DNA from: Beta vulgaris subsp. vulgaris
Taxonomy: Eukaryota; Streptophyta; Magnoliopsida; Caryophyllales; Amaranthaceae
Direction: 5' to 3'
Length of the DNA: 64,000 nt
Assembly: GCF_026745355.1 (NCBI RefSeq)
Contig: NC_079206.1
Span: forward strand, 28,789,617-28,853,616
In this document: positions 23,227 to 36,099 of the stretch, piece by piece
Numbering within the stretch: position 1 is the stretch's first letter
Layout of the letters: each line of letters starts with the position of its first letter
Program-made: the position numbers and the translations under genes
Notes under the pieces: generated by a model
What the model was told of the DNA's origin: nothing
Seen by the model: the letters and a program-made list of their open reading frames with translations, nothing else
Databases searched by the model: none

Positions 23227-24147
23227 ATAAAGATCTTAATTTGAATTGGCAAGAAGGATTTGCACTTTGCTTGCCTTTAACTGTTATTTGCAAAATATGA
23301 AATGTCAAACTGAACTCAATTATTTTTTAAAGTAGTTTTATCTGCTAATAATGCAGCTGGCCTCTATGCAAAAATTACGTGTTAAGTTTATCTTTACTGC
23401 TGGGTAAGTGCCACGTGATTGACTTTTATTACTAACCATCTTATTGTATCTAATCATGTCTTTAATTTGTTCAGTGTTCCAAGAGTGACATGGCCTCATA
23501 GGTGTTGATTGCTCGCGAGTGCTATATTTCATTGATGTTTGTGTGATTGTGCGAGGTGAGTGCATCTTTTTACTCTTAACATATGATGTTATATTTACAT
23601 GTGTAGTATATTATAATATTTGATTCTAGGCACTTAAATACTTACACATGTTGAATTATAAATCTTGTTGTGGCCGGGTACTCTTACGAACATGATTACA
23701 TATATTCAATAACTCTATGATAAAGTTATTCTATGTATGATTTTGATTGTACTCTCTATGAAATTCTTGATAGTTTGTAACCATATTATTCATGAGTATA
23801 CAATGGTACTTTTTGTTGCCCTCGTAGTTATGAATGGGAACTACATTCTTGTATGATAGTTTCAGTTTGCATTGAATAGACAATCTAATATTTTTTCCCC
23901 TCGTTTTTTTTAATATCTAATATTTTTTTCCCCTTGTTTTTTTTAATATCTAATATTTTTTCCCCTTGTTTTTTTTAATGTAGACATACCTATGACAAAG
24001 CTTATATATAACTAGAGTTAGAATTGATGTATAATATAGTGGTATAAAAGATAGGGGATAAGCTCACACCTTCAAAATGATGATAGTATTTAATCTAACA
24101 TGAACTTTTCGTTTTTATGATTCTTCATATTATTGTTTTGTGTAGCC
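23227..24147. other. CACTA 1 region upstream of TNP2, with T-rich triplicate
   Basis: Probable 5' UTR and intron of TNP2. At 23882-23985 a roughly 33-bp word (TCTAATATTTTTTCCCC then TTGTTTTTTTTAA) occurs three times in tandem. An acceptor TTGTGTAG lies 2 bp before the TNP2 start codon. Confidence 0.5.
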
Positions 24148-27100
24148 ATGGATACGAATTGGATTAATTTACGAAATGATGATCCGGCTTTTTATAAAGG
24201 TTGCATGAATTTCATTGAGCTAGCTAAAGATACTCTTGTAGAAGAAAAAACTCGATGTCCATGTAGTAAGTGCAAGTTGCGTAAATGGTATACCGCGGAT
24301 GATGTAGGGGGACATATTTTGTTTAATGGTTTTCACAAGGAGTATAGGAATTGGATCTTTCACCGTAAAAATGATGAAACAAGTAGTACCCAAGGACCTC
24401 TTAGTAGCCAAGAAACGATAGTAGGTCGAGACGATATTCGGGCCTTGCTAAATGATGCATTTAGTGTTAGCATTCCACCATCCACTTCTCAAACTCAAGA
24501 TCAATCTTTTGAAGAACCACATTTGGAGGAGGAAGTATTAGGCGACATGCATGAGGAGGATGATTTCCCTTCTGAGGTAGATACTGAAATTCCATCCTTC
24601 AATACCAAAGAAGAAGAAATCAAATATAAAAGACTAATTGAAGCTTCTAATGAGGTTCTTTATGAGGGGTGTACTACATTTTCAAAACTATCATTTCTTT
24701 TGCATCTATTTCATCTTAAGTGTATGTTCCATTGGTCTGCCGAGTCAGTCACAAAATTGCTTGAACTTTTGATAGATGCATTTCCTCAAATAATGGAGTT
24801 TCCGTCATCCTATTATGAGGGGAAGAAGGTAATTAAGGATTTGGGTCTAGGTTATGAGAAAATTGATGCTTGTCCTAATAATTGCATGTTGTATTGGGGT
24901 GACTCAGCGGAAAAAGATGAGTGTCAAATCTGTCATACGTCAAGGTGGAAGGCGGCTAAAGGTAAGGAGGGTGATATAAGTGATAAAGGTAAAGAAGCCT
25001 GTAAAAAAGGTGAGCCAGCTAAGGTTACGCGATATTTTCCTCTTATTCCTAGGTTAAAGAGAATTTACATGTCATCAAAAAAAGCAAAAGACATGAGATG
25101 GCACAAAGATGATCGTGACAGTGATGGTATGTTAAGGCACCCAGCAGATGCTTTGGCCTGGAAAAAATTTGATGAAAAATATCATGAATTCGCCGGAGAT
25201 CCTCGTAGTGTTAGATTGGGTTTAGCAAGTGATGGTTTTAACCCTTATCGTTTAATGAATACCAATCATAGCACATGGCCGGTGGTCTTGATTCCTATAA
25301 TCTACCCCATGGCTTTGTATGAAACCATCATCTTTTATTTTATCTTTAATAATTCCTGGGAAATCTGGTCCGGGGATAGATATTGATGTGTACCTGAGCC
25401 ATTAATTCATGAGTTAAAAATGTTATGGGAAGGTGTTGATGCTTTTGATGCTTATAGTGGGCAAAATTTTAAGCTCCGAGCAGCCTGCACTCTACTATTA
25501 GTGACTTTCCGGCATATGCCATGTTATCTGGATGGAGTACAAAAGGTTATAAGGCTTGCCCTATATGCACCCATTCTACTAACTCATATAGATTTGGAGG
25601 TAAGATTTGTTACCCGGGTTTCGAAAATGGTTACCTTTGATCATCCTTATCGCAGTGAAGCTGCTTTATTTGATGGTAAACCGGAATATGGTATTGCTCC
25701 AGTTCGTGAAAGTGGATCAGAGGTCTTGAAGCAACAAGAAGGGATCATACATGTTTACGGAAAGACTAACATATCTTCTAAGAAGAGTGGGAAAAAAAGA
25801 GGGAGAGGACAAGTTGGTGCGTCTGCTGATGAAGTTAACGATGGTCCTTGTGAGGATGATGTTAATGAAGTTCTTTGGAGTAAAAGAAGCACATTTTTTG
25901 ACTTGGAGTATTGGGAGCACACTCTTTTAAGGCATAGCTTAGATGTCATGCATATTGAAAAGAATGTGTGTGATAATCTATTGGGAACTCTTTTAGACAT
26001 GGATAAGAGGAGAGATGATGAAAATGCTAGAAAAGCTCTTAAAGAGTTGGGGATAAGGCCACATCTTTGGCTTCAACCTCATGCGAATAGAGTATCGTAT
26101 ATGCCCCCTGCTTCATACACCATGTCTTTAATAGAGAAAGATCGATTTTTAAGAGTTCTGAAAAAGCTGAAGTTCCTGACGGATATGGATCAAACTTGTA
26201 AAGGTGTGTCAATGTGAAACAACGGAAGCTTATTAATATGAAAAGTCATGACAATCATGTCATGATGCAAGATATCCTTCCGTTGCTTTAAGAGCAGCAA
26301 AGGCTACAAAAGTGATCGATTTGCTTGACGAGTTATCTTACTTCTTCAAGAAATTATGCTCCAATGTGCTTGATCCAGACGAATTAGATGTCGTTCAATC
26401 GAAGGTAGAACTTACTCTTTGTAAGATGGAGAAGGAGTTTTTGCCAACTTTTTTCACAATAATGGTTCATCTACTAATTCATTTGGTTGAAGAGGTCAAA
26501 CTCGGTGGACTCGTTCATTATAGATGGATTTATCCCATAGAAAGTTAGTATTTTCAAAAATTGTTTTTACATAATTTTTTTCCTTGTTACAGTAACATAA
26601 TTACATTACTTGAAGGTACTTAGCCTATCTGAAATCTCACGTAAGTAATAAGGCCCAGCCTGAGGGTCAATTGCTGAAGGATACTTGCTGAGGGAGACTC
26701 TTACATTTTGTTCGAGATACTTGGAAGGTGTGGAGACCATATTAAATAGACCTAAAAGGAATGATGATGGCATTCTAGACTTGGATGCATATCTTTATAA
26801 CTCTGGGGTCGTGTTATTGGGATGACACAAAATGTTCGTCTTGATGATAGAAGTTTAAGGCAAGCACATCGTTATGTCTTGCTTCACTCAGATGAGATGA
26901 AACCTGTCATTCAGTAAGTAGCACCATGAGTTATATTATAAGAGTTCATCAAATTCATAAAAATCGTCAGATAACATTGCATTTTGGCTTGTTTTAGTGA
27001 ATTTTACGTCAAAAGCGAGAAGAGACTCAAATTACAGAAAATCAGTCGAACGACACCATTCAAAATGAATGGATAATCTATGAATTCTCAGAATGGTTGC

Positions 27101-27661
27101 AAAACCAGGTTTTAAGCCTTCTAAATTTGATCATTGTATTCCTTTTTTAAGTTATGACCTACATCATTTAACCTATACTATTTTTATTCATAGGTTCACA
27201 ATATAGATGATAGTAGTATACAAGGAAAGGTGAGAAGAGCTTTAGCACGTGGTCCATTAAATCGTGTGAAAAGGGTGAAAGGTTTTCTAATTAGTGGCTG
27301 TAAATTTGATGTCATGGATCGTGAACGACATCGAAAGACACAAAATTCTGGAATTATGGTTGAAGCTGAAGGCCAAGAGTACTTTGGAAAGCTGAAAGCA
27401 ATTTATGAGTTGAATTACTATGGTTCCTACAAGGTTGTAATATTTCGTTGTGATTGGGTAGACATCCACAGGGGTTTAAAGACAAATGCAAATGGAAGTG
27501 TGTGTGTGAACTTCTCTAAGTTGATGCATACTGGTCGATATTTGTATGACGATCCATTTATTTTTCTCATCTCAAGCAAAAAGTATTTTATGTTGAGGAT
27601 GAGATGCAAAAAGGATGGTTTCATGTTATTAGAACCAAGCCTAGGGACTTGTTTGAAGTAG
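24148..27661 (+). pseudogene. CACTA 1 TNP2-type transposase (Transpos_assoc, Transposase_21, DUF4218, DUF4216)
   Basis: TNP2 is the catalytic transposase of En/Spm elements, cutting at the CACTA ends. The start MDTNWINLRNDDPAFYKGC follows a splice acceptor. Domains in order: Transpos_assoc with CPCSKCK and HILFNGFHKEYRNW (24148-24360); an acidic linker; Transposase_21 from about 24640, with CPNNCMLYWGD, CQICHTSRW and RWHKDDR, and the conserved LDVMHIEKNVCDNLLGTLLD at 25945-26000; DUF4218 (MKSHDNHVMMQDILP, then MVHLLIHLVEEV) at 26240-26545; further exon sequence at 26617-26914; and DUF4216 at 27230-27661 (YGSYKVVIFRCDWVD). Frameshifts near 25300, 25400, 25480 and 25627 and another near 26290 break the catalytic region, so it is inactive as read. 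The ends of the protein remain long and open. Confidence 0.9.
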
Positions 27662-28550
27662 GCTATGATGGACTTAATTAGTTTGCTGTTATGTTTTTCT
27701 AGTAGAGTTCGCAAATTTTTCTATCATACCAAAACCTAGATTCTGTGTACTTTGGCTTTTTCATGTGATCGAGAAGTGTTTATAAAAGTGCTATTGCTCT
27801 TAGTTAATTGTACGTACCATTATATTTTTTACATGCCATCTTTCAAAACTACCTATTTTGATTTCTGGCAGTAGGATTGTTTTTTTTTTTTTTGCTTTCA
27901 TTGAGCTTTCTAGAAGAAAAATTAAATTGAAGAAATAAGCTAGATTGCGTAATTAGAAACTTGCTATAAAGATCCATAAACTCAACAAATGAGAACTAGT
28001 TGTAGCTTAGCATATTTAGGTATGACTGCTAGTATCTGCATCAAATTCCTTGCTCTAGAAGCTTATGATGCTATTGATAATTCTGTTACGCATGGCTGAC
28101 TGTTGCATTCTTCCATATGGGCCCATGTTAGATATGAGGTTTAGCTATTTGAAAAAGATATGTGACTATGACAACATAACTCGATGAATATGGGGAGCAT
28201 CCTTTACATATATGGCAGTAACATTCTCTCATAGCTGTAACATTCTCTCATAGCACACCTAGAATACAGGGTCATCTTATAATAATATGGATTTTCCTAA
28301 AGGGTATCCTCGTAGCTGTAACATTCTCTTATAGCACACCAATGTGAATGATGTTGCTGGGAAATGAAGCAGTGAAGTGTAATGATTTTGAATAATGTTC
28401 CAGCTAGAATGTCTTCTATTTGAAGAAATAGAAACAAAAAGATAACCATAGAACGATGTCCTTTTGCTTTCATGTGTTAGCCATTTTGCTTTGGATTCAT
28501 TAATATATAGGTTTTGCTTTTGTGACAATTTGGTTTACATGGTAAAACAG
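27662..28550. other. CACTA 1 spacer between TNP2 and FREE1-like fragment
   Basis: No gene recognised. AGCTGTAACATTCTCT(C/T)ATAGCACACC occurs at 28232-28258 and again near 28314-28339. The end of the spacer (TTTACATGGTAAAACAG) acts as the acceptor of the FREE1-like exon. Confidence 0.4.
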
Positions 28551-28851
28551 ATTGGTTTGGATGGGATTCGAATGCTTGATCCTGCTACAGGTCGGACGCT
28601 GAGAATTTATCCTTTTGAGACAGTGACAAGATGGGAGGTAGGATGGTTGCTTTAATGTTAATTACTGAAGATTTCTTATAGACATGTTCTTTAAAGCCTA
28701 TGTTTGCTTTCATTATTAGGTCTTGGATTCCTATATATTTGCATTTTGGGCGAAAATGGCAGTGGACATTGAATCGAAGCGCATAAGGCTAATGTCAAAC
28801 AGTTATACTAGAAATACAATATTGGACACAGTCACAGCAGCAAGTGTGCAG
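28551..28851 (+). pseudogene. Captured FREE1/FYVE1-like gene fragment, two exons
   Basis: FREE1 is a plant ESCRT-associated FYVE protein of multivesicular bodies. Two exons (28551-28637 and 28720-28851) with intact AG and GT borders join in phase to a 73-codon open frame. It encodes IGLDGIRMLDPATGRTLRIY, PFETVTRWEV, then FAFWAKMAVDIESKRIRL and SNSYTRNTILDTVTAASVQ. This matches the conserved stretch before the FYVE finger in FREE1 (IGLDGLRMLDP...TLRIYPLE...AFWSKTPVDIE.KRIRLQSNSY.TNTLLDTVTAA). The FYVE domain itself is not present. It has no stop or frameshift, unlike the kinesin fragment, and lies in the same sense as both transposon genes, so it could be spliced into a chimeric transcript. 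Confidence 0.85.
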
Positions 28852-30214
28852 GTAAATGACATTCTACTATAATTATGACGTTCCGGTATTTGGTGGCTCA
28901 GTGGCACGGTATTTGGTGGCTCTATGATCAGTACGACAGTATTTGATGCTAGAAGAATAGTACTTTTTAGGAGTGTTCTCTGTCAAAGCAGTAATCACCC
29001 GCTATATATAGAAAGAGATCCTCTCTACTTTCTTTAACAGATGGATAATCTTTTTCCCAATCAAGTATTGGAAAGGGAATGCATCAATGAGAAAAATATA
29101 GAGGGTTTTGGTAAAAAAATTGAATAGTTTAGGTATCATTATTTGAAGATAGGAACAGGCACAAAATCCTAATTCATTACATATATAGCGCCTTGATTTT
29201 ACTCTGTCCACCCTTTTTCATTTTTCTTCATCATTACTCTTAGCCTTCCGGCTGTTCAAATTTTTTGATCCGGTCGATTCAATTCGAAATATCAGATACC
29301 CAATCGGGCATATTTTTGAAAAAGTCTGATTCTTGTTATTAACAGAATTTAGAAAAATATGTATGGTAAAATTTGTAACGTATATCGTGTTGCCTTAAAT
29401 AGTAAACTTAATTGTATTCATGTTTGCAGATTCCAGTCAACTTTTTGCTTCAAGCCTTAAGGAGGCAGCAATACCATATGAGGTGGTGAAGCACTCGTAA
29501 GGTCATCTAAAACTCGTAAACTGTAATGTGTTTGATGATTCTATTTTAATCAGCATTTTTTATGTATACATTGTACTTGACAAATTCAAACACTATGCAA
29601 ACTCAAGTTAGTACCTACATCTAATAGCACCAAAGACAACAAAAGAAACTCCATTGAAATTTTTCGGATCAGTATCCCCAGTGTTAATATCTACAAGATA
29701 AAACTATTTTATGCACAAGTTCCTCATATAATAATAAGTAATTTATGTCATATGTGTTATGCTCTACTATAGGAAGCTAGATAGCTGCAACATCATCAAA
29801 TAAAAATGAGAGTGACTATAAGGATCGTCCATTAGCACATAGATGCAACAAGTTCTAACCTCTTCTTCTGCAAAACAAATGAGCTGCCACCAGTAATCGG
29901 AATCCGATAAATAAAGTCAAGGGATTTGTTGTTACTTTTTAACATTGTTGCCTTGGGAAGAATTTTCCAGTGGCCATTTTTTTTTTGAGGGGACAGTGGC
30001 CTTTTTATTGTGATGCTTAGAGTGATGTTTTCTTTTCCAATATCTTCCTGTTCTGCATCTCTGGTTCTGGTATATCAAAATAATAGATTCGTAAGAGAAG
30101 TAATATCATCGAATCTGTGTAAGATGGATTTAAAATCTGTGTACTTTGGCTTTTTTCATGTGACCGAAAAGTATTTACATGTTTTTGTTTTGTAGGAATT
30201 GTGACAGTGTTATT
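28852..30214. other. CACTA 1 spacer with unidentified exon-like segments
   Basis: An AG border at 29427-29429 precedes SSQLFASSLKEAAIPYEVVK on the plus strand. On the minus strand, 29935-29840 reads KSLDFIYRIPITGGSSFVLQ without stops, and 29700-29620 reads DINTGDTDPKNFNGVSF after a TTGTAG acceptor. They look like further captured exons but I cannot name a source gene. Confidence 0.35.
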
Positions 30215-33200
30215 ATGACATATCGTAGCAAAAGGACACGAGTTGCTGCTGCTTCGGCATCTAATGATGTTGCTTCAGATGCCGCTGCAGCAACTACTTC
30301 ACGTTCTCCTGCCATGATACCTGAGATGAAGCCCATGGGTTTGAATAACTCACAAGAAGGACAAAACCCCTATTATTCCACATTCAAGTACAACTACTAC
30401 TACCTCAACACAAACCTTCAGCATCTGCTTCATTTTCTCCAGCTACGATTCCACAGTCAAGAGCTACAACTTATACTATATCTCAGCAAAAACTTTTATC
30501 ATCTGCTGCCATGATTCCACAGTCAAGAGGAGCAGCTTCTACTCTACCTCAGAAAGATCCTTTAGCATGTGACATGTTACCTCCACTAAAACCCATGGGT
30601 TCGAATACCCCACAAGCTGCAAAAAAGACTCATCCTCTTATTATTCTACAGTCAAAGACTACTAGTAAGGTACCTAAAATGAACCCCATGGGTCATAATA
30701 GAGCACAAGGTACCAATGCATCAGAGCTTCCTTCAAACCCTTCACTTATAAGACCATCATCAACATCTCAAAATCCAAGTAAATGGGGACCATTTGGTCC
30801 GCCAACTAGTGCAACATTACCAAAACCTTCAACAAAAGTAAGTGGTGATAGTGGGATATGGAAAACCCCTCCTATCTTTCTTCCGCATAAAAACTTGCAA
30901 TCTGAGTCATCACAACAACTTCATCGTCCTAATGCTAAAGATGTGAACAAGGCTAGTGTTAGAGCTGAGAGACAACTACCTAAACACGATCCAGTTGTGA
31001 ATCACTCAAACGAACACGATGATGTTCAAACTGAAAGCTTGTCAAGGGAAAAAAAGAATAAGAATACTGAGCTTGATCAAAACAAGCATGTGGAGCAAAA
31101 AAGGAGTATCCATAATATTTCAAACAAAACAAATTCGGCTAAATCTCGACTTCCCAATTCAGACTCGGGATGACCAACCAATGTAAAATTTGATGCAAAG
31201 GAGGAGGTTCTAATCACAGGTATGAACTCATGAATTTTATTATGTGACTCTTTTCTATCAATGATTCTCATCAAGTTATGGAGTTTTGGATTCTCATGTC
31301 ATCTGAATAGAGTAGTGTTATGGCTACTGCCACCCCCTCTCCTAGGTACTACCCTCCCCCTGTACCTCCCCTCCCTCTTTCTGCCAACCCTGCTAGCTGC
31401 TGCCCCCCTCCCCCTTTATGCCAACCCCTAGCTACTGCCAACCTGCCCATACTATATACACATTAAGCTTATAATTAAACATGTTATAATCAAACCTAAT
31501 TAAGTTTATAAGGATTTAAAAAGCAAGAAGACAATTATAAACTCTATTTTGATTATACTGCCCCCTTAATCCAGTGGAGGAGCTTAATCCAGGTACAGAT
31601 TACCAGCTGAGCATGTAATTGGCCTACGTTACTAAGCTGAGCAGCTGCATTTATGTGAAGTGTATGCTTTTATTTTACAAAAGATGCTTATAGAAGAATT
31701 GATTTAACATGTCAGTGAATTTTTGCTAGAGAATGTACAGGTGCAATAAGTTCTTAAAGTGAAATGTAGGATACCAATGGCATATTAAGTACTCAGTGGT
31801 ATCCTGCTACTTACAACTTTTTCACTTGGCCTATTTAAACTATAGAGAAAAATCATATTGGATCACCTAATTTGGGAATAGCAATTACAACCTGGTTTAG
31901 CTATCTTAAATCAGAACAAACAAGGCAAGTACCTCCCCTCCCTCTTTTCTATCAATGACTCTCATCAAGTTATGGTGTTTTGGCTTCTCATATCATTTGA
32001 ATAGAGTAGTGTTATGGCTACTACCACCCCCTCTCCTAGGTACTGCCCTCTGTTTGTACCTCCCTTCCCTCTTTCTGCCAACCCTGCTAGCTGATGCCCC
32101 CTCCACCTATTGTGTTCAAACTTTCTTTGTTAACAATCTGAGCTCCAATTCCACGTATTGTGTTCACCTTGACCAGCTGAGGCCCACAAAAAATCACCAG
32201 GATCTGCATTTAAGGTGAAGTTAGTCTGGTAAATGAGCTGTGTTGATAGCAAAAGGTGTAGACAAATAGATGAAACTATTTTTTGTTTGATGAACTTTGC
32301 CAGATCAACTCATTAAATTTTACAGAAGAACAAATGCAGTAGTGATATGTATCTAGATTATAGCTATGGGTATATATATTCAACCTACTAACCATCAAAT
32401 CATAGCACAAATCAAACAGTGCCAAGTGCTTGAAACAATTTCATTGTCGGTTGACAAGTTTTCGTGCATTATATCACGCGAGAGTGCACATAACATAGAG
32501 CAAATATATCGGTCATCCCTCCCACTTGCCATTAACTTTTTAGTTCTGGTCTCATAGTTTTCTCTGAGGCATTTTCCCCTTTTATGCTGGTTTTGTTATT
32601 ATGTCTTCTCCATTTCAAGGTGATATGTTTTCCTTAAATGTCCTGCTCCAATGTTGTTCAATCGAAGTTCTTATTAATGATGTGAGCTTAAATATGATAG
32701 AATATTTTGTTATATTTGACGAGATGATAAGCTGCATTTATGTGAAGTGTATGCTTTTCTTTTACAAAAGATGCTTATAAAAGAATTTTCCAGATCATGT
32801 GCTAGAGCCCCCCTTCCCAAACAGAAAATGAAAAAGAAAATGAGGAAAAGAATAAGGCACTGCATTTTGAACTAAAATTTGAGCATCATGGTGTTCCTAA
32901 TTCCCTTGTACAGGATCTGGAAAATGATTGTTACTTACAAGTGACTCTTTTCAGGGAGGATAAACTGTCGTATAGCTGTATTAACCTTATCTCTGATCCT
33001 ATCTTTCATGTTCTCTACTAAGGCAGAATTGCATAGCTATATGTTTAATTTATCAACTCTTTCTATGTGTGTAAACTAATAATGTTGCAAGCAGGTAGAA
33101 AATAGTTAATCAAATTTAGCTTGTATACGAGAATATGTAACCAATTATGACTATGTTAAAGCTTCAATTAAGGCATAGCTTATAAAAGAATTGACTCCTT

Positions 33201-35416
33201 TATCCCATTTTTCATGGTTTCATATTTTCTTTGGCAGATTCTAAGTGTGAACTTCAATTGATGAGCGGTTCAATTCAGCCCATAGACGTTTGGCACAGTC
33301 GTGGTGTTAGGTACCATGTGCAGTTTAATGAGTTCAACCAACCAATTAGGAAAGGTGGGCATATCTTGGTGCGATTTCTAGGAAGTGTAGCAAAGGATGG
33401 GACCTATTGTCCAATTGGAGAAAAGAATTGGCATCATGTTGACGTGAAACTCAAAACTAAGATTGTTATGAAGATGAGAGTATGCATACAAGTTCAAACT
33501 AAAATTGTTATAAATATATATATGTTTCTTATTAGCTATGTCTTATTGATCTTGCATTATTATTTTTTTATTTTTACGTTGAAGGAACATTTTGTGATTC
33601 CTGAGGATGAGGTCTATAATACATTAGCTCTGCAACGTGTTGACAAATGTTGGAGGCACTATAAACACTCACTTAAATTGACATTCTTCAAACCCGATAA
33701 GCTCACAGAGGAAGAACATTATGATATTGTGCCTAGTGGACATACTCGTTCTGAATGGAAACCATTGGTTCAGTATTGGTTCTCACACAAAGGACAGGTA
33801 CTTCTCTTTTTTTCGATTTATTATTATAATGTGTGATACATCTTACTTCTACAATATTAACTAAAACTTCCATTGCGAGTGTAGCAATTGTCTCAACTTG
33901 GAAAAGCGGCACGAGCATCTCAAAATCAAGTTCATACATTGGGTTCTACTAGTTACGCTAATATACGAGCTGATTATGTAAGGAATAAATTTTCACTCAA
34001 AGTTTCAAAATCAAGTTTATTTTATCTTTAGTGATCAAGATTCGTTATCAAAACGTTTGTATCTGTATTATGAAATCCGCATCAGTCATGGAGCTTATTG
34101 CATATGCTTGATTTGAATCTGGCTTTTCATGGTCTTTTTTTTTTTTAGTGTGCATTCTTCTACTTGACAGTGGGGCTAATGAGCTGAGAACTTAGCTCCT
34201 TACCAGACAAACTGAAATAGAACTCTGAATGAGGCGGTGACAAATGGACTTTTGCCAGTCACACTATTATTCTGCTTTATGTCAAACAATGATGGATATG
34301 CAGACAGAGGCTCAGGGTTCAATAAAAAGAGAGTAATTGTTAAATGGAGAATCATATTGCAGAAAACATGGATGATGAAGAAATTTACTATTAGGAGATG
34401 AAGGTGGCGTAGGGAATAATATTCGTAGATTGTTTATGCTATTCATAGTCTTTGGTAATTGTTTATTTTTGTGTCTGCCTAAATTTTAGATTAACGAGAA
34501 CTATAGTATTAAGTTGCATGCTTATTTTAGACTTACTACAAGGTAACTAATTATTTATAGGAAGATGAGCATGGAGAAGAAATGAGCTTGATTGAACTTT
34601 GGGAAGCAACTCATAAGAGGAAGGATGGAACCTATCTTGAAGGCACAGACACTTCAGACTTTTTGGTACTTGGTCTAACACATTAGTCTATCTTTGCATT
34701 CTATTTTATCATCAGATTTACATAATTTATTCCCTAAAAAATTGTGCAGGAGGATGCAAAGGCAAAGGTTGATTCATTAAAGTTTGTAATCCTACTATGT
34801 CTCGTGTTGACGTTGAGAATGAAGCCTTTCAAGCTGTCATGAATGGAGATGAAGTACCTGAACGACCCCAGGGATATGGATTTGGGGTGAAAAAAAGTGA
34901 TATTCATGGGGTGCGTGGTGAACTTAGAAAAGAAGGTTATGGAAAACTTAAAAGGAGACATGTGGAACTTGAAAACATTGTGGAAACATCTTTATTGAAG
35001 AAGAGAAATGAGGAACTTGAAAAACAAAACAAAGAGATGACTAACAAGTTTGATGAGCATACTAAGATGATGAAGACCGTTGCTACACATTTTTCTCTGG
35101 TGTTGGATGCGGTGCGTGATGGAAAAGCTTCTGCTCAACTTATAGATGCTGCAAAGTCAGCTATGCATTTGATTACTACAGAGGTATTGTTATAATATTA
35201 TCATTCATTGTTTCACTTGAATTATCAAAATCAAGTTGCACCATCTAGTTACGTATTATTTTCTTTTGTCATTAACTCACTTTTTTACATCTTTTATAAT
35301 TGACCATCACTATAATATATCACATTATATAAGATTACTTATTATGTCATTCTTTATTTTTTTTCAAGGATCAAGATGATGGTGAAGGAAAAGAAGCCAA
35401 GGATCCATTAAATTAG
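30215..35416 (+). pseudogene. CACTA 1 second gene: TNPA / Transposase_24 (Ptta/En/Spm) type DNA-binding protein
   Basis: Proteins of this type bind subterminal repeats and regulate CACTA excision. Readable exons: about 30215-31219, 33239-33479, 33585-33797, 33885-33977, 34561-34665, 34750-35183 and 35369-35416, all with GT-AG borders. The first is low-complexity, P/S/Q/K-rich, starting MTYRSKRTRVAAASA. The next four give the domain: ILVRFLGSVAKDGTYCP, EKNWHHVDVKLKTKIV, EHFVIPEDEVYNTLALQRVD, then WRHYKHSLKL, EWKPLVQYWFS, and the GKAARASQNQVHTLGSTSYA signature. 34797-35183 encodes a charged coiled coil (KKRNEELEKQNKEMTNKFDE). Frameshifts near 30360 and 34790 and a TGA near 31171 break it. Splicing is inferred from borders and frame only. 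Confidence 0.8.
31255..32105. repeat. Intron with about 150-bp direct duplication
   Basis: The segment 31255-31410 (TCAATGATTCTCATCAAGTT ... CTGCCAACCCTGCTAGCTG) recurs at 31951-32100 with scattered differences. A second word (AGCTGCATTTATGTGAAGTG) occurs at about 31643 and 32731. All lie in the long first intron of the TNPA-like gene. Confidence 0.75.
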
Positions 35417-35699
35417 TACAACTCGTAAAGTTATTAATGATTTGAAAAGGTCTTGTAAAAGATATATTACTTTTGTTATGTTTTTTTTGTAAGGTTTTAA
35501 GAAGTTGATATATAGTAGACATTATCTAATTGACTTATTTGTGATCGAACAAAATATTTTAGTGTGTATTACTTAATTAAGACAGATATTAATATTATTA
35601 TATATATTATTGGTCATTTCTACTTAAGTATTTTTTATTGGAAAATCGCTTATAATATATTATATTTGATCCATATCCAATTAAATAATGGTTATTATT

Positions 35700-36096
35700 A
35701 TTAGATGTTTTTTCTAGGCTAAAATCTCGACACTTTTTCGTGTTAAGAGTTATTTTGGCTCTAAAAATTTATTTGTGGAGGTAAAATAATCATGACGCTA
35801 GAATGTGTCTAGATCATATTGCGCGACGCAAAAAAGCGTTGAGAAACCCAACACAAAACAGCGTCACACACATTTCAAGTCGCAGAAAAGCGTTGAGAAA
35901 CTCAACACAAAAAAGCGTCGCAAGTCATACTGGACGCGTCTCTGCGTTGAGAATCTCAACGCAAGAAAGCGTCGAGAATTCTCCACGCCTAAAATCTCGA
36001 CGCTTTTACAAAGCGTTGAGAATCAATTTCTCAACGCATTTTTCCGTCTAGAATATTGAGGAAAAGCGTTGAGAAAACACTCTTTTTCTAGTAGTG
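35700..36096. repeat. CACTA 1 right subterminal repeats and terminal inverted repeat
   Basis: Dense direct and inverted AAAGCGTTGAGAAA / TCTCAACGC / AAAATCTCGACGCTTTT words, about a dozen in 300 bp, end in CTCTTTTTCTAGTAGTG. Open frames across this stretch are chance products of the repeats. Confidence 0.88.
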
Positions 36097-36099
36097 TAG

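Larger units (their letters stand above)
20040..36096 (+). mobile_element. CACTA (En/Spm, CMC) transposon 1, 16,057 bp, nested in copia gag
   Basis: Terminal inverted repeats CACTACTAGAAATAGAG and, at the right end, the complement CACTACTAGAAAAAGAG, flanked by the 3-bp duplication TAG (20037-20039 and 36097-36099). Subterminal AAAGCGTTGAGAA-type words cluster at both ends, the expected binding sites for a TNPA-like protein. Inside, in order: kinesin gene fragment (-), minisatellite, TNP2 transposase, FREE1-like fragment, and a TNPA/Transposase_24-type gene. Insertion split a copia gag cleanly. The transposase is broken, so this copy could move only with help from an active relative. Confidence 0.93.

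Noticed and set aside
35803..36059. Open frames near the right end of CACTA 1
   Set aside because: They are made entirely of subterminal GCGTTGAGAA repeats.
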